This document shows, in pieces, positions 15,456 through 23,004 of a stretch of 64,000 nucleotides of DNA (position 1 is its first letter; every line of letters starts with the position of its first letter). The notes below the pieces were generated by a model. The model was given only the letters and a program-made list of their open reading frames with translations, had not been told where the DNA came from and did no database searches. A program made the translations under genes and the position numbers. The stretch is from a virus: IMG/VR virus record IMGVR_UViG_3300009082_000016, positions 62,001 to 126,000 of that record; one strand, 5' to 3'.

Positions 15456-15641
15456 ATGAAGGTCGCCGAACTGATCATCGGCTTGGTGCCGACCGTCCTG
15501 AAGGACATCCTGGAGTGGATCAACGGCCGTGACTCGGTCTACGACTACACCGAGTTCGCCAAGCGCGTCGGCGGGAAGTTCAAGTCCGAGATCCTGCTCG
15601 AGCGCGAGAAGAACCGCGTCAAGAACAAGCCGAACGGCTGA
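15456..15641 (+). CDS. Small amphipathic protein, partner of lipoprotein
   Basis: A 61-residue product with a hydrophobic N-terminal helix (VAELIIGLVPTVLKDILEWI) and a Lys/Arg-rich C-terminus (EREKNRVKNKPNG). The start lies three bases after the lipoprotein stop, and GAGAGGGG in the end of that gene serves as ribosome site. Co-expression with the lipoprotein suggests a two-component envelope function such as membrane perturbation. No family is recognised. Confidence 0.7.
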   Translation: MKVAELIIGLVPTVLKDILEWINGRDSVYDYTEFAKRVGGKFKSEILLEREKNRVKNKPNG

Positions 15642-15678
15642 CCCCCCTATTTGCGTTGGAAGACGACGTCCAAACCCG

Positions 15679-15709
15679 CCTGCTACGCTACGCCTCGTAG
15701 CGTAGCAGG
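15679..15709. terminator. 13-pair terminator hairpin between convergent genes
   Basis: CCTGCTACGCTAC (15679-15691) pairs perfectly with 15697-15709 around GCCTC. It sits between the end of the plus-strand pair (15641) and the end of the minus-strand operon (15752), the expected place for a shared terminator. Confidence 0.65.
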
Positions 15710-15751
15710 GGCCTCCAGGAAGTCCGGTCGCAGTTACTCGGTAGATGAACG

Positions 15752-15967
15752 TCAGGGGATGCAGCAGGTCAGCCGCTGGGCGACCGGGCACCGCTGGTCC
15801 AAGAACACGGGCTCACCCCACACGAGGTAGTACGGCCGGCCACTCGCGTCGGCCTTCCGGATGCCCTCGAGCTTCTCGGTGATCATGCTGGCGATGGTCT
15901 CCCCCACACGCACCGTGCCGAGGTTGGCTTCCGGTTTCCTGAGCAGATCGCTGTTCATCGGTGCCAC
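15752..15967 (-). CDS. Hypothetical 71-residue protein
   Basis: GTG at 15967 has AAGGAG four bases upstream; ATG at 15958 is the alternative. The product has a central helical segment (RVGETIASMITEKLEGIRKAD) and a short beta C-terminus ending in two cysteines. No family is recognised. It ends the operon that begins near 21442 and is followed by the convergent terminator. Confidence 0.65.
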   Translation of the reverse strand: MAPMNSDLLRKPEANLGTVRVGETIASMITEKLEGIRKADASGRPYYLVWGEPVFLDQRCPVAQRLTCCIP

Positions 15968-16047
15968 CAGTCTCCTTCGCCAAGTCGGCGAAGTGCCCTT
16001 CTACCAGTTCGCTCGGCAGACGGCAACACCACCACGGGCCTCGAACG

Positions 16048-16695
16048 TCACGCCGCCCTCCCGTACCGCTCGTCCAACCAGACCGCCGCCTCCTTCGAAG
16101 ACGGTTCGATGAGCGTATCGGTCCGGACGACCGGAAGGCTGTGCCGCAGCTCCTTCTCGGTGACCTCGCAGTCGAGCAGCGAGCAACCGTAGTTGAGCAG
16201 CTTCGTCGACAGGGCGTAGGGGTCGAGCAGGCGCCCCTGGTAGCGCCACTCCATCTCCAGGTCAGAGCGGTAGGCGCCGGACTCGTAGTGCGCCCGCTCC
16301 GCGGGGTTGGTGAGGTAGTCCCAGGAGAAGCTGAGCTCGCCGGTCTTGTCCGCCTGGATGAGGTGATCGATCTCGTGGACGCAGATTCGCATCTGGCCCC
16401 AAAGGCTGTAGTCCTCGTGCGGCTCGCCCGGCGTGAACGGAGCATAGATTCCACGGAACGGCATGAGCGGGACGGTCGTCGTGTAGTGCTGCAGGAACTC
16501 CTCCCGGGAGAGGATGCCCATCGCATTGAGCACGTCGGCGACGAACTTCATCTCCTTGGAGTTGTGCTTGTCGATCAGGCGCACGGTGTGCCGGGAGCAC
16601 ATGTAGTCCCAGAACTCGCGCACGTCCTCGGGCGTGGGGTTGACCGGGTAGATCAGCCGGCGGGCCATCGGATAGCGAATGAGCAGCTTCTTCAC
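16048..16695 (-). CDS. Putative HEXXH zinc metallopeptidase
   Basis: A 215-residue protein with ICVHEIDHLIQ (HEIDH at residues 107-111). This is followed by NPAERAHYESGAYRSDLEME, whose Glu (~138) is suitably placed as third zinc ligand; the arrangement is that of gluzincin-like peptidases. Established family logic makes it a candidate protease, but I cannot name the family. GTG at 16695 overlaps the stop of the lipoprotein gene. Co-transcription with the hub and ferritin-like genes suggests a virion or assembly protease, or an enzyme acting on the envelope. Confidence 0.6.
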   Translation of the reverse strand: MKKLLIRYPMARRLIYPVNPTPEDVREFWDYMCSRHTVRLIDKHNSKEMKFVADVLNAMGILSREEFLQHYTTTVPLMPFRGIYAPFTPGEPHEDYSLWGQMRICVHEIDHLIQADKTGELSFSWDYLTNPAERAHYESGAYRSDLEMEWRYQGRLLDPYALSTKLLNYGCSLLDCEVTEKELRHSLPVVRTDTLIEPSSKEAAVWLDERYGRAA

Positions 16696-16955
16696 GGTAC
16701 ACCTTCAGGGCAGCCGGCGCCCTCGACGCACGTACAGCCGGCCGGAACACCCAGCTCCACGTCCTCGGGCATCCAGCAGCAGGTCCAGTCGATCATCTGC
16801 CCGCCCAGCTCCTCGCAGTCCAAGAACGTCCGCCACCGCTGATCGCTGCCGCAGATCTGCGCCCGGTTGTTGAAACACCGGGTCTCGGCTGGCGTGCAAT
16901 CGTCCGGCATCGGGCAACCGGACAACAGGAGCACCAGCACCAGAAAAGTCCGCAT
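16692..16955 (-). CDS. Cys-rich lipoprotein
   Basis: The 87-residue precursor begins MRTFLVLVLLLSGC, a lipobox with almost no charged n-region. The mature part contains about ten cysteines (CTPAETRCFNNRAQICGSD, CTCVEGAGC), suggesting several disulphides outside the cytoplasm. The start has GGGGAGG upstream. The pattern CtP.etRCfnnr.qiCgsd.rW resembles small repeats of myxobacterial-type secreted proteins, which is only a hint about the host. It is coupled to the metallopeptidase gene downstream. Confidence 0.75.
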   Translation of the reverse strand: MRTFLVLVLLLSGCPMPDDCTPAETRCFNNRAQICGSDQRWRTFLDCEELGGQMIDWTCCWMPEDVELGVPAGCTCVEGAGCPEGVP

Positions 16956-16958
16956 GGC

Positions 16959-17405
16959 TCACCTCCCCTTGCGCTGCGCCTGCTTCACGACCTCCCGCGC
17001 GACCGACCAGGTCAGCGGGTCGGCCAGGGCCCCCCGGAAGTCGAACAGCGCCTCCGCCGCTTCCTTCTCCCGAACTTCGTTCCGCCCCTTCTCGATGAGC
17101 GCGGACTCCTCCGGGGCCAGGCGCTCCAGGATCTCCAGGAACTCGCCGACGTGGACCCGCTCTTCCTTGGCGATGTCCCGGAAGATGTCGGCGACCGTCT
17201 CGTTGTCGGTCGCGGCCGCCACGGCGTCGTAGAAGTGAGCCGCTTCCTCCTCGGCAGCGATCGCCTGCCGGGTGGAGCTGATCAGCTCTTCCGTCGAGAG
17301 CTTGTGGTCCGGCTGCAACCCGGGGAACGGGGTGATGAACTCGGCGGCCGTCTTCTCCGTCGTCTCGACGACCGACCTCTGCAACTCGCCCCACAGCTTG
17401 CCCAT
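16959..17405 (-). CDS. Ferritin-like (encapsulin-cargo-type) protein
   Basis: The 148-residue protein carries AIAAEEEAAHFYDAVAAA (Glu 52-54, His57, Tyr59) and IFRDIAKEERVHVGEFLEIL (Glu81/82, His85, Glu88). These two half-sites belong to the two-helix ferritin-like proteins that assemble into a di-iron site and are packaged in, or fused to, encapsulins. The preceding LSTEELI motif also fits. Family knowledge predicts iron oxidation or peroxide detoxification. A C-terminal helical extension (residues ~105-148) follows. The gene lies between the hub-like gene and a lipoprotein, so the product may be a virion component. Confidence 0.75.
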   Translation of the reverse strand: MGKLWGELQRSVVETTEKTAAEFITPFPGLQPDHKLSTEELISSTRQAIAAEEEAAHFYDAVAAATDNETVADIFRDIAKEERVHVGEFLEILERLAPEESALIEKGRNEVREKEAAEALFDFRGALADPLTWSVAREVVKQAQRKGR

Positions 17406-17413
17406 GGTGCCTC

Positions 17414-20400
17414 CTAGCCGTTCCGAATCCGGTAGGCCAGCAACTCCTGCTGGTACGCCTGGATCAGAACGCGCCTGCGGCCGCGCACGTCCAACCGCGC
17501 CCGTGCCGCCGTATCCGTCTCGTTGATCCCCAACAGCTTCGCCGTGTCTGCCGGCGCCAGACCGAACAGGTCGGAATACGGCCCGAAGGAGTGGGAGTGG
17601 AATCCCATCACGCCCTTCACGATCGTCCCGTCGCCCTTCAGCTCCAGGTCCTTCGAGCCGAACATGTCGAACAGCGTGGCAATCGGGCGCCAGGTGTACT
17701 CGTCGGCGAACAGGGCCGCGCTGTAACCCTCGCTGCGGATCTTGGCGTAGGTGTGGGACAGGAAATCAACCGAGCCTTGGACCGTCGCGCCGTGCATGAT
17801 GCTCCCGATCACCTCGGGCGACGCCTCGCTCTCCTCGTCGGGATTCGCTTCGGACACGGCCGGGTAGCCCTGCTGCAGCGCCGCGGCGTCAGGCAGGGCG
17901 CCGTCCGACATCACGGAAATCGGGTCGGTGATCGCACCGACGCCCAGGAGCGGCATGTACACCCCGCCACCGACGCGCCCGTTGAGCCAGATGGCAGGAA
18001 ACCATGGCGGGCGAACGATGTCCTCGACCGCGAAGTCGACCGTCGACGCGCCATCCGACACGTCCTCGATGAACGCGTAGGCGTTGAGCGTCACCTTCAC
18101 GTCCGGGCTCCCGACGTAGCTCACCACGTCCGCGCCGAACTCTCGGGCGGGGTGCTCGGTGCCGATCAGGTCGCTGCGGATGGTGGCGGCCGGCAGCCGC
18201 TGCCCGTTCGGGTAGACACCGTAGAGAGGCAGAGCACGCGGTCGGGCGTTGCGAGGCTGCAGGGAAGACCTGCGCCGGGACAACGCGGACAGACGCTCGT
18301 TGAGTGCCGCGAGGGAAGCCCGCGCTTCAGGCGTATTGGCCGCGAGAGCCACCCTCAGCTGCTGGGTGACCTCTGTCGTCTGCTGACCGATGGACCGAAT
18401 CTCCCGGTCGACATCAACCGAATGCACCGTGGCCGGCGTGTACTGGTCGGTGACGTCCCGGACCTCCTTGATCGGACCGCCCCAAGGTCCCTGGGCACCC
18501 ACCACGGGCGGGTTGTCGGCGAACGCCGCGACCACCCACTGCTTGTCCGTGATCTGCTCGCCACGGACCGTGCGCTCGACCGTCTGGGGACCCGTGAACA
18601 GGCTGGCGATCACGCCACCCAGCGCACCAACCGCGCCGGCGGTCGCCGCCGTCATCTCATCGCGGGTCTCCTGGGTGACGACCACCGGCTCCTGACCCGG
18701 TCCGTGGACGTAGGACTCGTTCGGCTGCCGCTCCGGCGGGGTCCGGTCCATCCTTTCCCCCACCTCGTCGTGGACGAGGTCGAATCCGGCAACCGCGCCG
18801 CGGACCGCATTTCCCAGCGGGTCCCAGGTTGCGACCTGCTGCTTGACGTAGCGGTACAACTGCCGGCGACGACGCGCCTCCTGGACGTCTTGCCCGAAGA
18901 ACTCCACCGATTCCCGATGGTCGCGGGCGTAGGACAGCGTCATCGTCGTGCCGCACTGCCCCGACGCATCCATCGTGTGCGCCACGGTCTCGACGATCCC
19001 CAGGAAATGGACGCCGGTACGACCCTGCAGCAGGTCCAGGATCTCGCCCTTGAACGGCGGCGGCTCGCCCGTCGTCTCCTGGGTGAGCTGGTTGAGCGCC
19101 CGCTCGCCGTACTGGAGGATGAGCTCGTTGTTGCGTGTCTCGATGTACGACGGGGGGGCGCTGAGCACCAGCCCCGGGTAGCCCGGCACCAGATAGGGGT
19201 TGAACTTGCACTGCAGCTGCAACGTCCGGGCAGCGAAGCGGGTCTTGAAGAACAGGTAGTTGGTCACCCGTTGGAAGTAGTCGAGCGCCTGCCCGTTCAC
19301 CGTCTCGTTCTCCCGGCCGGCGCGGAGGATGTTCTTCCCGATGGTCATCTCCCGGTCGGACATCGTCTGGAAGAAGGGGACGATACCCGTGTAGATCTCG
19401 TGGGCCATCAGGTCGGACGAGATGTGCGCGTCGCCCTGGGCGAAGCTGCCACCCGAACGGCGGATGATGGGGCGGTCCCGCAGCAGCCCCGAGGCCATCG
19501 GCGTGAAGTACCAGTTGTCAAAAAAGGGCACCGAGCCCAGGAACGCCGAGTAGCCCTTGATCATCAGCCGCGTCGGTTCGGCGAAGAAGTTGCGGCTGAA
19601 CGACACGCTCGAGTACTGGTCAGGGAACACGACGTTGCAGCGCGGCGGCGGGCAGAACCAGATGTCGGGACGGAACAGCTGCGTGTAGAGGAAAGCCGGC
19701 TCACCGACATCGACATCGGGCCTGCGTGCCGACGACCCGTACGCCTCCCCCAGAATGAGGTCGCAGAGCTTGACGATCTCCTTGAGGTAGTCGTAGGGCT
19801 TCGAAGCGGTGGGGTCGGAACTTCCGAGGATGCTCCGCCCGGAACTTCCCTTGTAGGCCAGCAGCGCCAGGTTGAGCGTGACGTGCCCTTGACGCTCGCC
19901 CCGGTCCCGGAGCGCCTGCCGCAAGGACGTACCCAGCTGTTCCGCCCGGCGGAAGATGGCTCGCGTCTCCTCAAAGTACAGGGCGTTGATCCGCACGGTG
20001 TAGCCCTGCTCCGACAACGGGCTCCCCGCCCCCACTCGGGCGATCAGATCCTCCGTGGCCTTCTTCAGCACCCGGATGGGGCCGCGAACATTGATGGCCG
20101 CCACCTCCGGTTCCGCACCTTCGGACTCCGCGCACCAACCCATCATCTTCGCGTAGTCCCCGGAGGGCGGCCGATACGACGGCGTCGACAACGGGTACAC
20201 CGAGTAGAAGGTGTACTGCATCAGGGCCTGCATGAGCGTGCGGAAGTTGAACTGCCTGGGCAGTCCGCGGATGCTGGTCCGCCACAGCGAGCCGAAACCC
20301 TGGCTGGCCATCAACCGGACGGGTGTCGAGTCCCCGGGCGGGATGCCCATCTGCTGCAGGAGGCGCAGCCGCAGCTCGGCCATCGCGGCAAACGGGTTGG

Positions 20401-21097
20401 GCGACGTGATGACCTGTGCCCCCCCGAGCCTGCGATGGTAGACGCCGAACACCTCCTCCATCAGGTGCATGATGCCGGCCAGGTACGACGTGTTCACCTG
20501 ACCAGTCGACGGGTCCCGGGTGACCAGCTGCGGGAACGAGCTCGGCGGCTTGGTCAGCTTGTCGTACAGGGCGCCTGTCTCACCGCCCAGGAGGTCGTAG
20601 AACGCGCCCGTCGCGTGCCCTTCAAACGTGGGCATGCGCGTCGGCGCGAACAGCCCCCCTGACCGATCGTGAATCACCGAGTCCCAGTAGTTCGACAGGT
20701 CCTGGCACTGCAGAACGACGCCGCGGTTGGACTCGTTCTTGGTGTAGGACAACCCCATGACCTCGCCGACGAACAGGAGTCGGTAGCGGGTGTACTCGGC
20801 CGGGACATCGGGGACAACAACGTCCTCCTCCCCCTCGATCACCGGCGTTTCGTACGAGGTGTTGACCGCCTCGATCTGCGAGCTGCCGGGGACGCCCACC
20901 ACGTAGTCGGGGTTGGCCGTGTCGCAGTAGAAGACGTGGATCAGCGTCCGGGGCAGGATCATGAACGCCAGGGGGCTCGGGACGATCTGGATGGACGCAG
21001 AAGCCGGGCTGTCCCGCTGCATGGAGACAGCGATGCTGACGATGGGAAGCTCGACGCCCTCGGCGAAGAACTTGAGATGGAGCTTGTCCGCCCTCAC
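17414..21097 (-). CDS. Large baseplate-hub-like protein
   Basis: This 1227-residue protein has an N-terminal domain (LPIVSIAVSMQRDSPASASI..., then YRLLFVGEVMGLSYTKNES and VVLQCQDLSNYW) recalling the first beta domain of gp27/GpD hub proteins. A helical middle, a long Arg/Ala-rich linker region (~760-960) and a C-terminal part with HSHSFGPYSD at ~1165 follow. There is no clear catalytic motif. Size and position directly below the small tail genes and tape measure support a hub or tail-tip role. GTG at 21097 follows the previous stop with GGAG nearby. Confidence 0.6.
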   Translation of the reverse strand: MRADKLHLKFFAEGVELPIVSIAVSMQRDSPASASIQIVPSPLAFMILPRTLIHVFYCDTANPDYVVGVPGSSQIEAVNTSYETPVIEGEEDVVVPDVPAEYTRYRLLFVGEVMGLSYTKNESNRGVVLQCQDLSNYWDSVIHDRSGGLFAPTRMPTFEGHATGAFYDLLGGETGALYDKLTKPPSSFPQLVTRDPSTGQVNTSYLAGIMHLMEEVFGVYHRRLGGAQVITSPNPFAAMAELRLRLLQQMGIPPGDSTPVRLMASQGFGSLWRTSIRGLPRQFNFRTLMQALMQYTFYSVYPLSTPSYRPPSGDYAKMMGWCAESEGAEPEVAAINVRGPIRVLKKATEDLIARVGAGSPLSEQGYTVRINALYFEETRAIFRRAEQLGTSLRQALRDRGERQGHVTLNLALLAYKGSSGRSILGSSDPTASKPYDYLKEIVKLCDLILGEAYGSSARRPDVDVGEPAFLYTQLFRPDIWFCPPPRCNVVFPDQYSSVSFSRNFFAEPTRLMIKGYSAFLGSVPFFDNWYFTPMASGLLRDRPIIRRSGGSFAQGDAHISSDLMAHEIYTGIVPFFQTMSDREMTIGKNILRAGRENETVNGQALDYFQRVTNYLFFKTRFAARTLQLQCKFNPYLVPGYPGLVLSAPPSYIETRNNELILQYGERALNQLTQETTGEPPPFKGEILDLLQGRTGVHFLGIVETVAHTMDASGQCGTTMTLSYARDHRESVEFFGQDVQEARRRRQLYRYVKQQVATWDPLGNAVRGAVAGFDLVHDEVGERMDRTPPERQPNESYVHGPGQEPVVVTQETRDEMTAATAGAVGALGGVIASLFTGPQTVERTVRGEQITDKQWVVAAFADNPPVVGAQGPWGGPIKEVRDVTDQYTPATVHSVDVDREIRSIGQQTTEVTQQLRVALAANTPEARASLAALNERLSALSRRRSSLQPRNARPRALPLYGVYPNGQRLPAATIRSDLIGTEHPAREFGADVVSYVGSPDVKVTLNAYAFIEDVSDGASTVDFAVEDIVRPPWFPAIWLNGRVGGGVYMPLLGVGAITDPISVMSDGALPDAAALQQGYPAVSEANPDEESEASPEVIGSIMHGATVQGSVDFLSHTYAKIRSEGYSAALFADEYTWRPIATLFDMFGSKDLELKGDGTIVKGVMGFHSHSFGPYSDLFGLAPADTAKLLGINETDTAARARLDVRGRRRVLIQAYQQELLAYRIRNG

Positions 21098-21442
21098 CTA
21101 CACTCCCGGAGGGGGCGGCAGTTCTGCCCCATCCGGGCCAACGATACTCTTTCCCCGCGGAAGAGCCAAGCCGGTGGTCGCCTCGCGGTAGGCGATCTGG
21201 ATCTCCTCGTAGAGGTCCACCTCGTCCTTCTTCGCCGGCCGCCACGGGTAGCGCATCGGCATGTGGTAGTCGCCATCCGGGAACGACATGTTCATCCGCA
21301 TCGCCGGCCCCTTCTCGGACTTCACCAGCTCGTTGCTGACGAAGCACATGCCCTTCAGCAGGTAGTTGGCCTTCTCGGGGTATTCCTGGACGACCCCGAT
21401 CATCCGGCGGCCTTCGGCGATCACGATGATGGTCTTGGACAT
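21098..21442 (-). CDS. Small putative tail protein
   Basis: A 114-residue product from ATG 21442, preceded by AGGAGG. It starts with a beta-strand (SKTIIVIAEGRRMIGVV) and ends with a Pro-rich tail (DGAELPPPPGV). Family unknown. It is the first gene after promoter-like motif 3 (21461-21491) and leads into the hub gene, so it may be the first cistron of a late operon running to 15752. Confidence 0.7.
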   Translation of the reverse strand: MSKTIIVIAEGRRMIGVVQEYPEKANYLLKGMCFVSNELVKSEKGPAMRMNMSFPDGDYHMPMRYPWRPAKKDEVDLYEEIQIAYREATTGLALPRGKSIVGPDGAELPPPPGV

Positions 21443-21460
21443 CAAGCACCTCCTACGGCA

Positions 21461-21491
21461 CCCTCTATCCGGGTTGCAGTCGTATGTCTAC
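21461..21491 (-). promoter_or_regulatory. Phage promoter-like motif, copy 3
   Basis: The minus strand reads TAGACATACG, then CCCGGATAGAGGG. The distance from the position equivalent to T of TGAC to the G of GATAG is 20 bases, as in the copies at 38042-38071 and 40481-40511. It lies about 24 bases upstream of the 21442 start codon. Promoter function is inferred. Confidence 0.55.
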
Positions 21492-21493
21492 GG

Positions 21494-22735
21494 TCAGATG
21501 GAGGTCGGGAGACGGCTCGGGTCGATGGTGCCGGTGGTGACGGTCGATCCATGGGACGGCGGACCGCCCGGCGCCGACTCGAACGTCGACCCGGTGTCGG
21601 GCGGCAGGTCTTCCGGCAGGTGTGACACCCCGGGGTAGGACGACTCGGTCGGCAGGTCTTCGGGAAGGCGGCTGACGTTGATGGCCTCCGCCGCCTGACC
21701 GCCGTCGAGCACGTCCGGATCGTGCTTCTGGGTCTGCGGAGATTCCGTCGGGCGCAGGACGTACTCGTCCGTGTTGTCGTAGATCTTGCTGCGAAGTGGC
21801 AGGATCCGGTCCCGCATCCAGCCGGACGGACTCGCCGCCCGCTGGGTCTCACCCACGGCCCCGTACATCATGAACTGGTCGAGCGAGATCAGCTGGGGCT
21901 GGAAGGACTCGCTCGGCGGGATGTCGCCCGACATCGCCGCCTTCAGCAGCACGCCCAGCTTGTCGATCGACTTCAGGCCCATCCGCTCCCGCTCGTAGCG
22001 GATCTTGTTCAGCTGGTTGTTCTGGGCCCCCTTGTACTGGTCCAGGAATCCCTGGCGCTCGTCCTCCGTCATCTGCGCCAGTTGCTCGTACGCCTGCGGA
22101 TCGGCCAGGTCGATCACCTGCCGGTTGACCGGGAAGTCGAGCGAGTACGAGCAGAGCATCTCGAGCGACGTGACCAGCAGCGTCATGCTGAACGGCACGA
22201 GGTTGGGGACGTCCGACGTCTGGCTCGGCTGGTAGGAGATGGGGTAGCCCTCGAGCAGCACGCCGTCGTAGTACAAGTACAGCCGGGCGCCAGCTTCGGC
22301 CAGCTTCGTGCCGCGAATCAGCTCGTTGTAGTTCTTCCACATCTCCTCGGACCACGGGAAGTCCGGGGTATGCAGCAGGCCCCCGTTGAGCTGCGCCTGG
22401 ATCGGGTGCTGCCCGAAGAAGAAGACGTACGTCTCCCCGAAAGTCGGGACGACCTGGAACTTCTCCGTGCAGCTGAAGGAGAGCGCCTGGATGAGGTAGT
22501 TGGCATAGGACGCGCTGAGCGGCTGTCCGTCCATCCCCGCCCCGCTGGTGTTGTGGAACGGAAGGAGATTCCCGCTCTCGTTGACGACCCGCATGTACGA
22601 GTAGGTCGGCTCGCGGATCTCGATGCCACGAAGGGGACGGCGCACGGCCACGTCCACCGGCGCGTCCTGGACCTCCCCCAGGATCATCCGCTGGTTGATG
22701 GTGAAGGGATCGGTTTCGGCTTCCAGAAAAACCAC
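21494..22735 (-). CDS. Tail/baseplate protein
   Basis: A 413-residue product starting at GTG 22735 with AGGAGGGG upstream. The middle (LLHTPDFPWSEEMWKNYNEL, then AGARLYLYYDGVLLEGY and VPFSMTLLVTS) matches a pattern I associate with tail-completion or tail-tube-junction proteins of large phages: a Trp motif, a strand ending in LEGY, then a VPF..F strand. The C-terminal ~90 residues are Pro/Ser/Thr-rich and contain two imitations of a short repeat (SRLPEDLPTESSYPGV, SHLPEDLPPDTGS). Structural role likely; exact function unknown. Confidence 0.7.
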   Translation of the reverse strand: MVFLEAETDPFTINQRMILGEVQDAPVDVAVRRPLRGIEIREPTYSYMRVVNESGNLLPFHNTSGAGMDGQPLSASYANYLIQALSFSCTEKFQVVPTFGETYVFFFGQHPIQAQLNGGLLHTPDFPWSEEMWKNYNELIRGTKLAEAGARLYLYYDGVLLEGYPISYQPSQTSDVPNLVPFSMTLLVTSLEMLCSYSLDFPVNRQVIDLADPQAYEQLAQMTEDERQGFLDQYKGAQNNQLNKIRYERERMGLKSIDKLGVLLKAAMSGDIPPSESFQPQLISLDQFMMYGAVGETQRAASPSGWMRDRILPLRSKIYDNTDEYVLRPTESPQTQKHDPDVLDGGQAAEAINVSRLPEDLPTESSYPGVSHLPEDLPPDTGSTFESAPGGPPSHGSTVTTGTIDPSRLPTSI

Positions 22736-22743
22736 GGCCCCTC

Positions 22744-23004
22744 CTAGAACACCAGGCTCGTGCGGGCCAGGATGTCACGCAGCTTGCGCGGCGTGTCCGG
22801 GCGCTCGTAGCCGCGGCCCGTGTACAGCGAGAACAGGAACGCCTTGCCCATGTTGACGCTCACGTCGTCCACCGAGTACAGGTCGCGCAGGATGAGCGAG
22901 TGCATCCGCCGGTCGGACCCGAGGTAGCGCACGCGCTGCTCGATACGGCCCGTGAGCACGTCCGCCGGCGGGGCACCGGCCGGGATCAATCCGAAGTCGG
23001 CCAT
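22744..23004 (-). CDS. Small conserved-looking tail protein
   Basis: An 86-residue product whose ATG overlaps the tape-measure stop. The core RYLGSDRRMHSLILRDLYSVDDVSVNMG and the Leu-rich C-terminus suggest a compact beta/alpha fold. It is probably a baseplate or tail-tube adaptor because it is sandwiched between the tape measure and the 413-residue tail protein. Family not recognised. Confidence 0.7.
   Translation of the reverse strand: MADFGLIPAGAPPADVLTGRIEQRVRYLGSDRRMHSLILRDLYSVDDVSVNMGKAFLFSLYTGRGYERPDTPRKLRDILARTSLVF

Noticed and set aside
15998-16049. 16-codon frame overlapping the metallopeptidase stop
   Set aside because: GTGA overlap is present, but length and lack of any motif give too little support.
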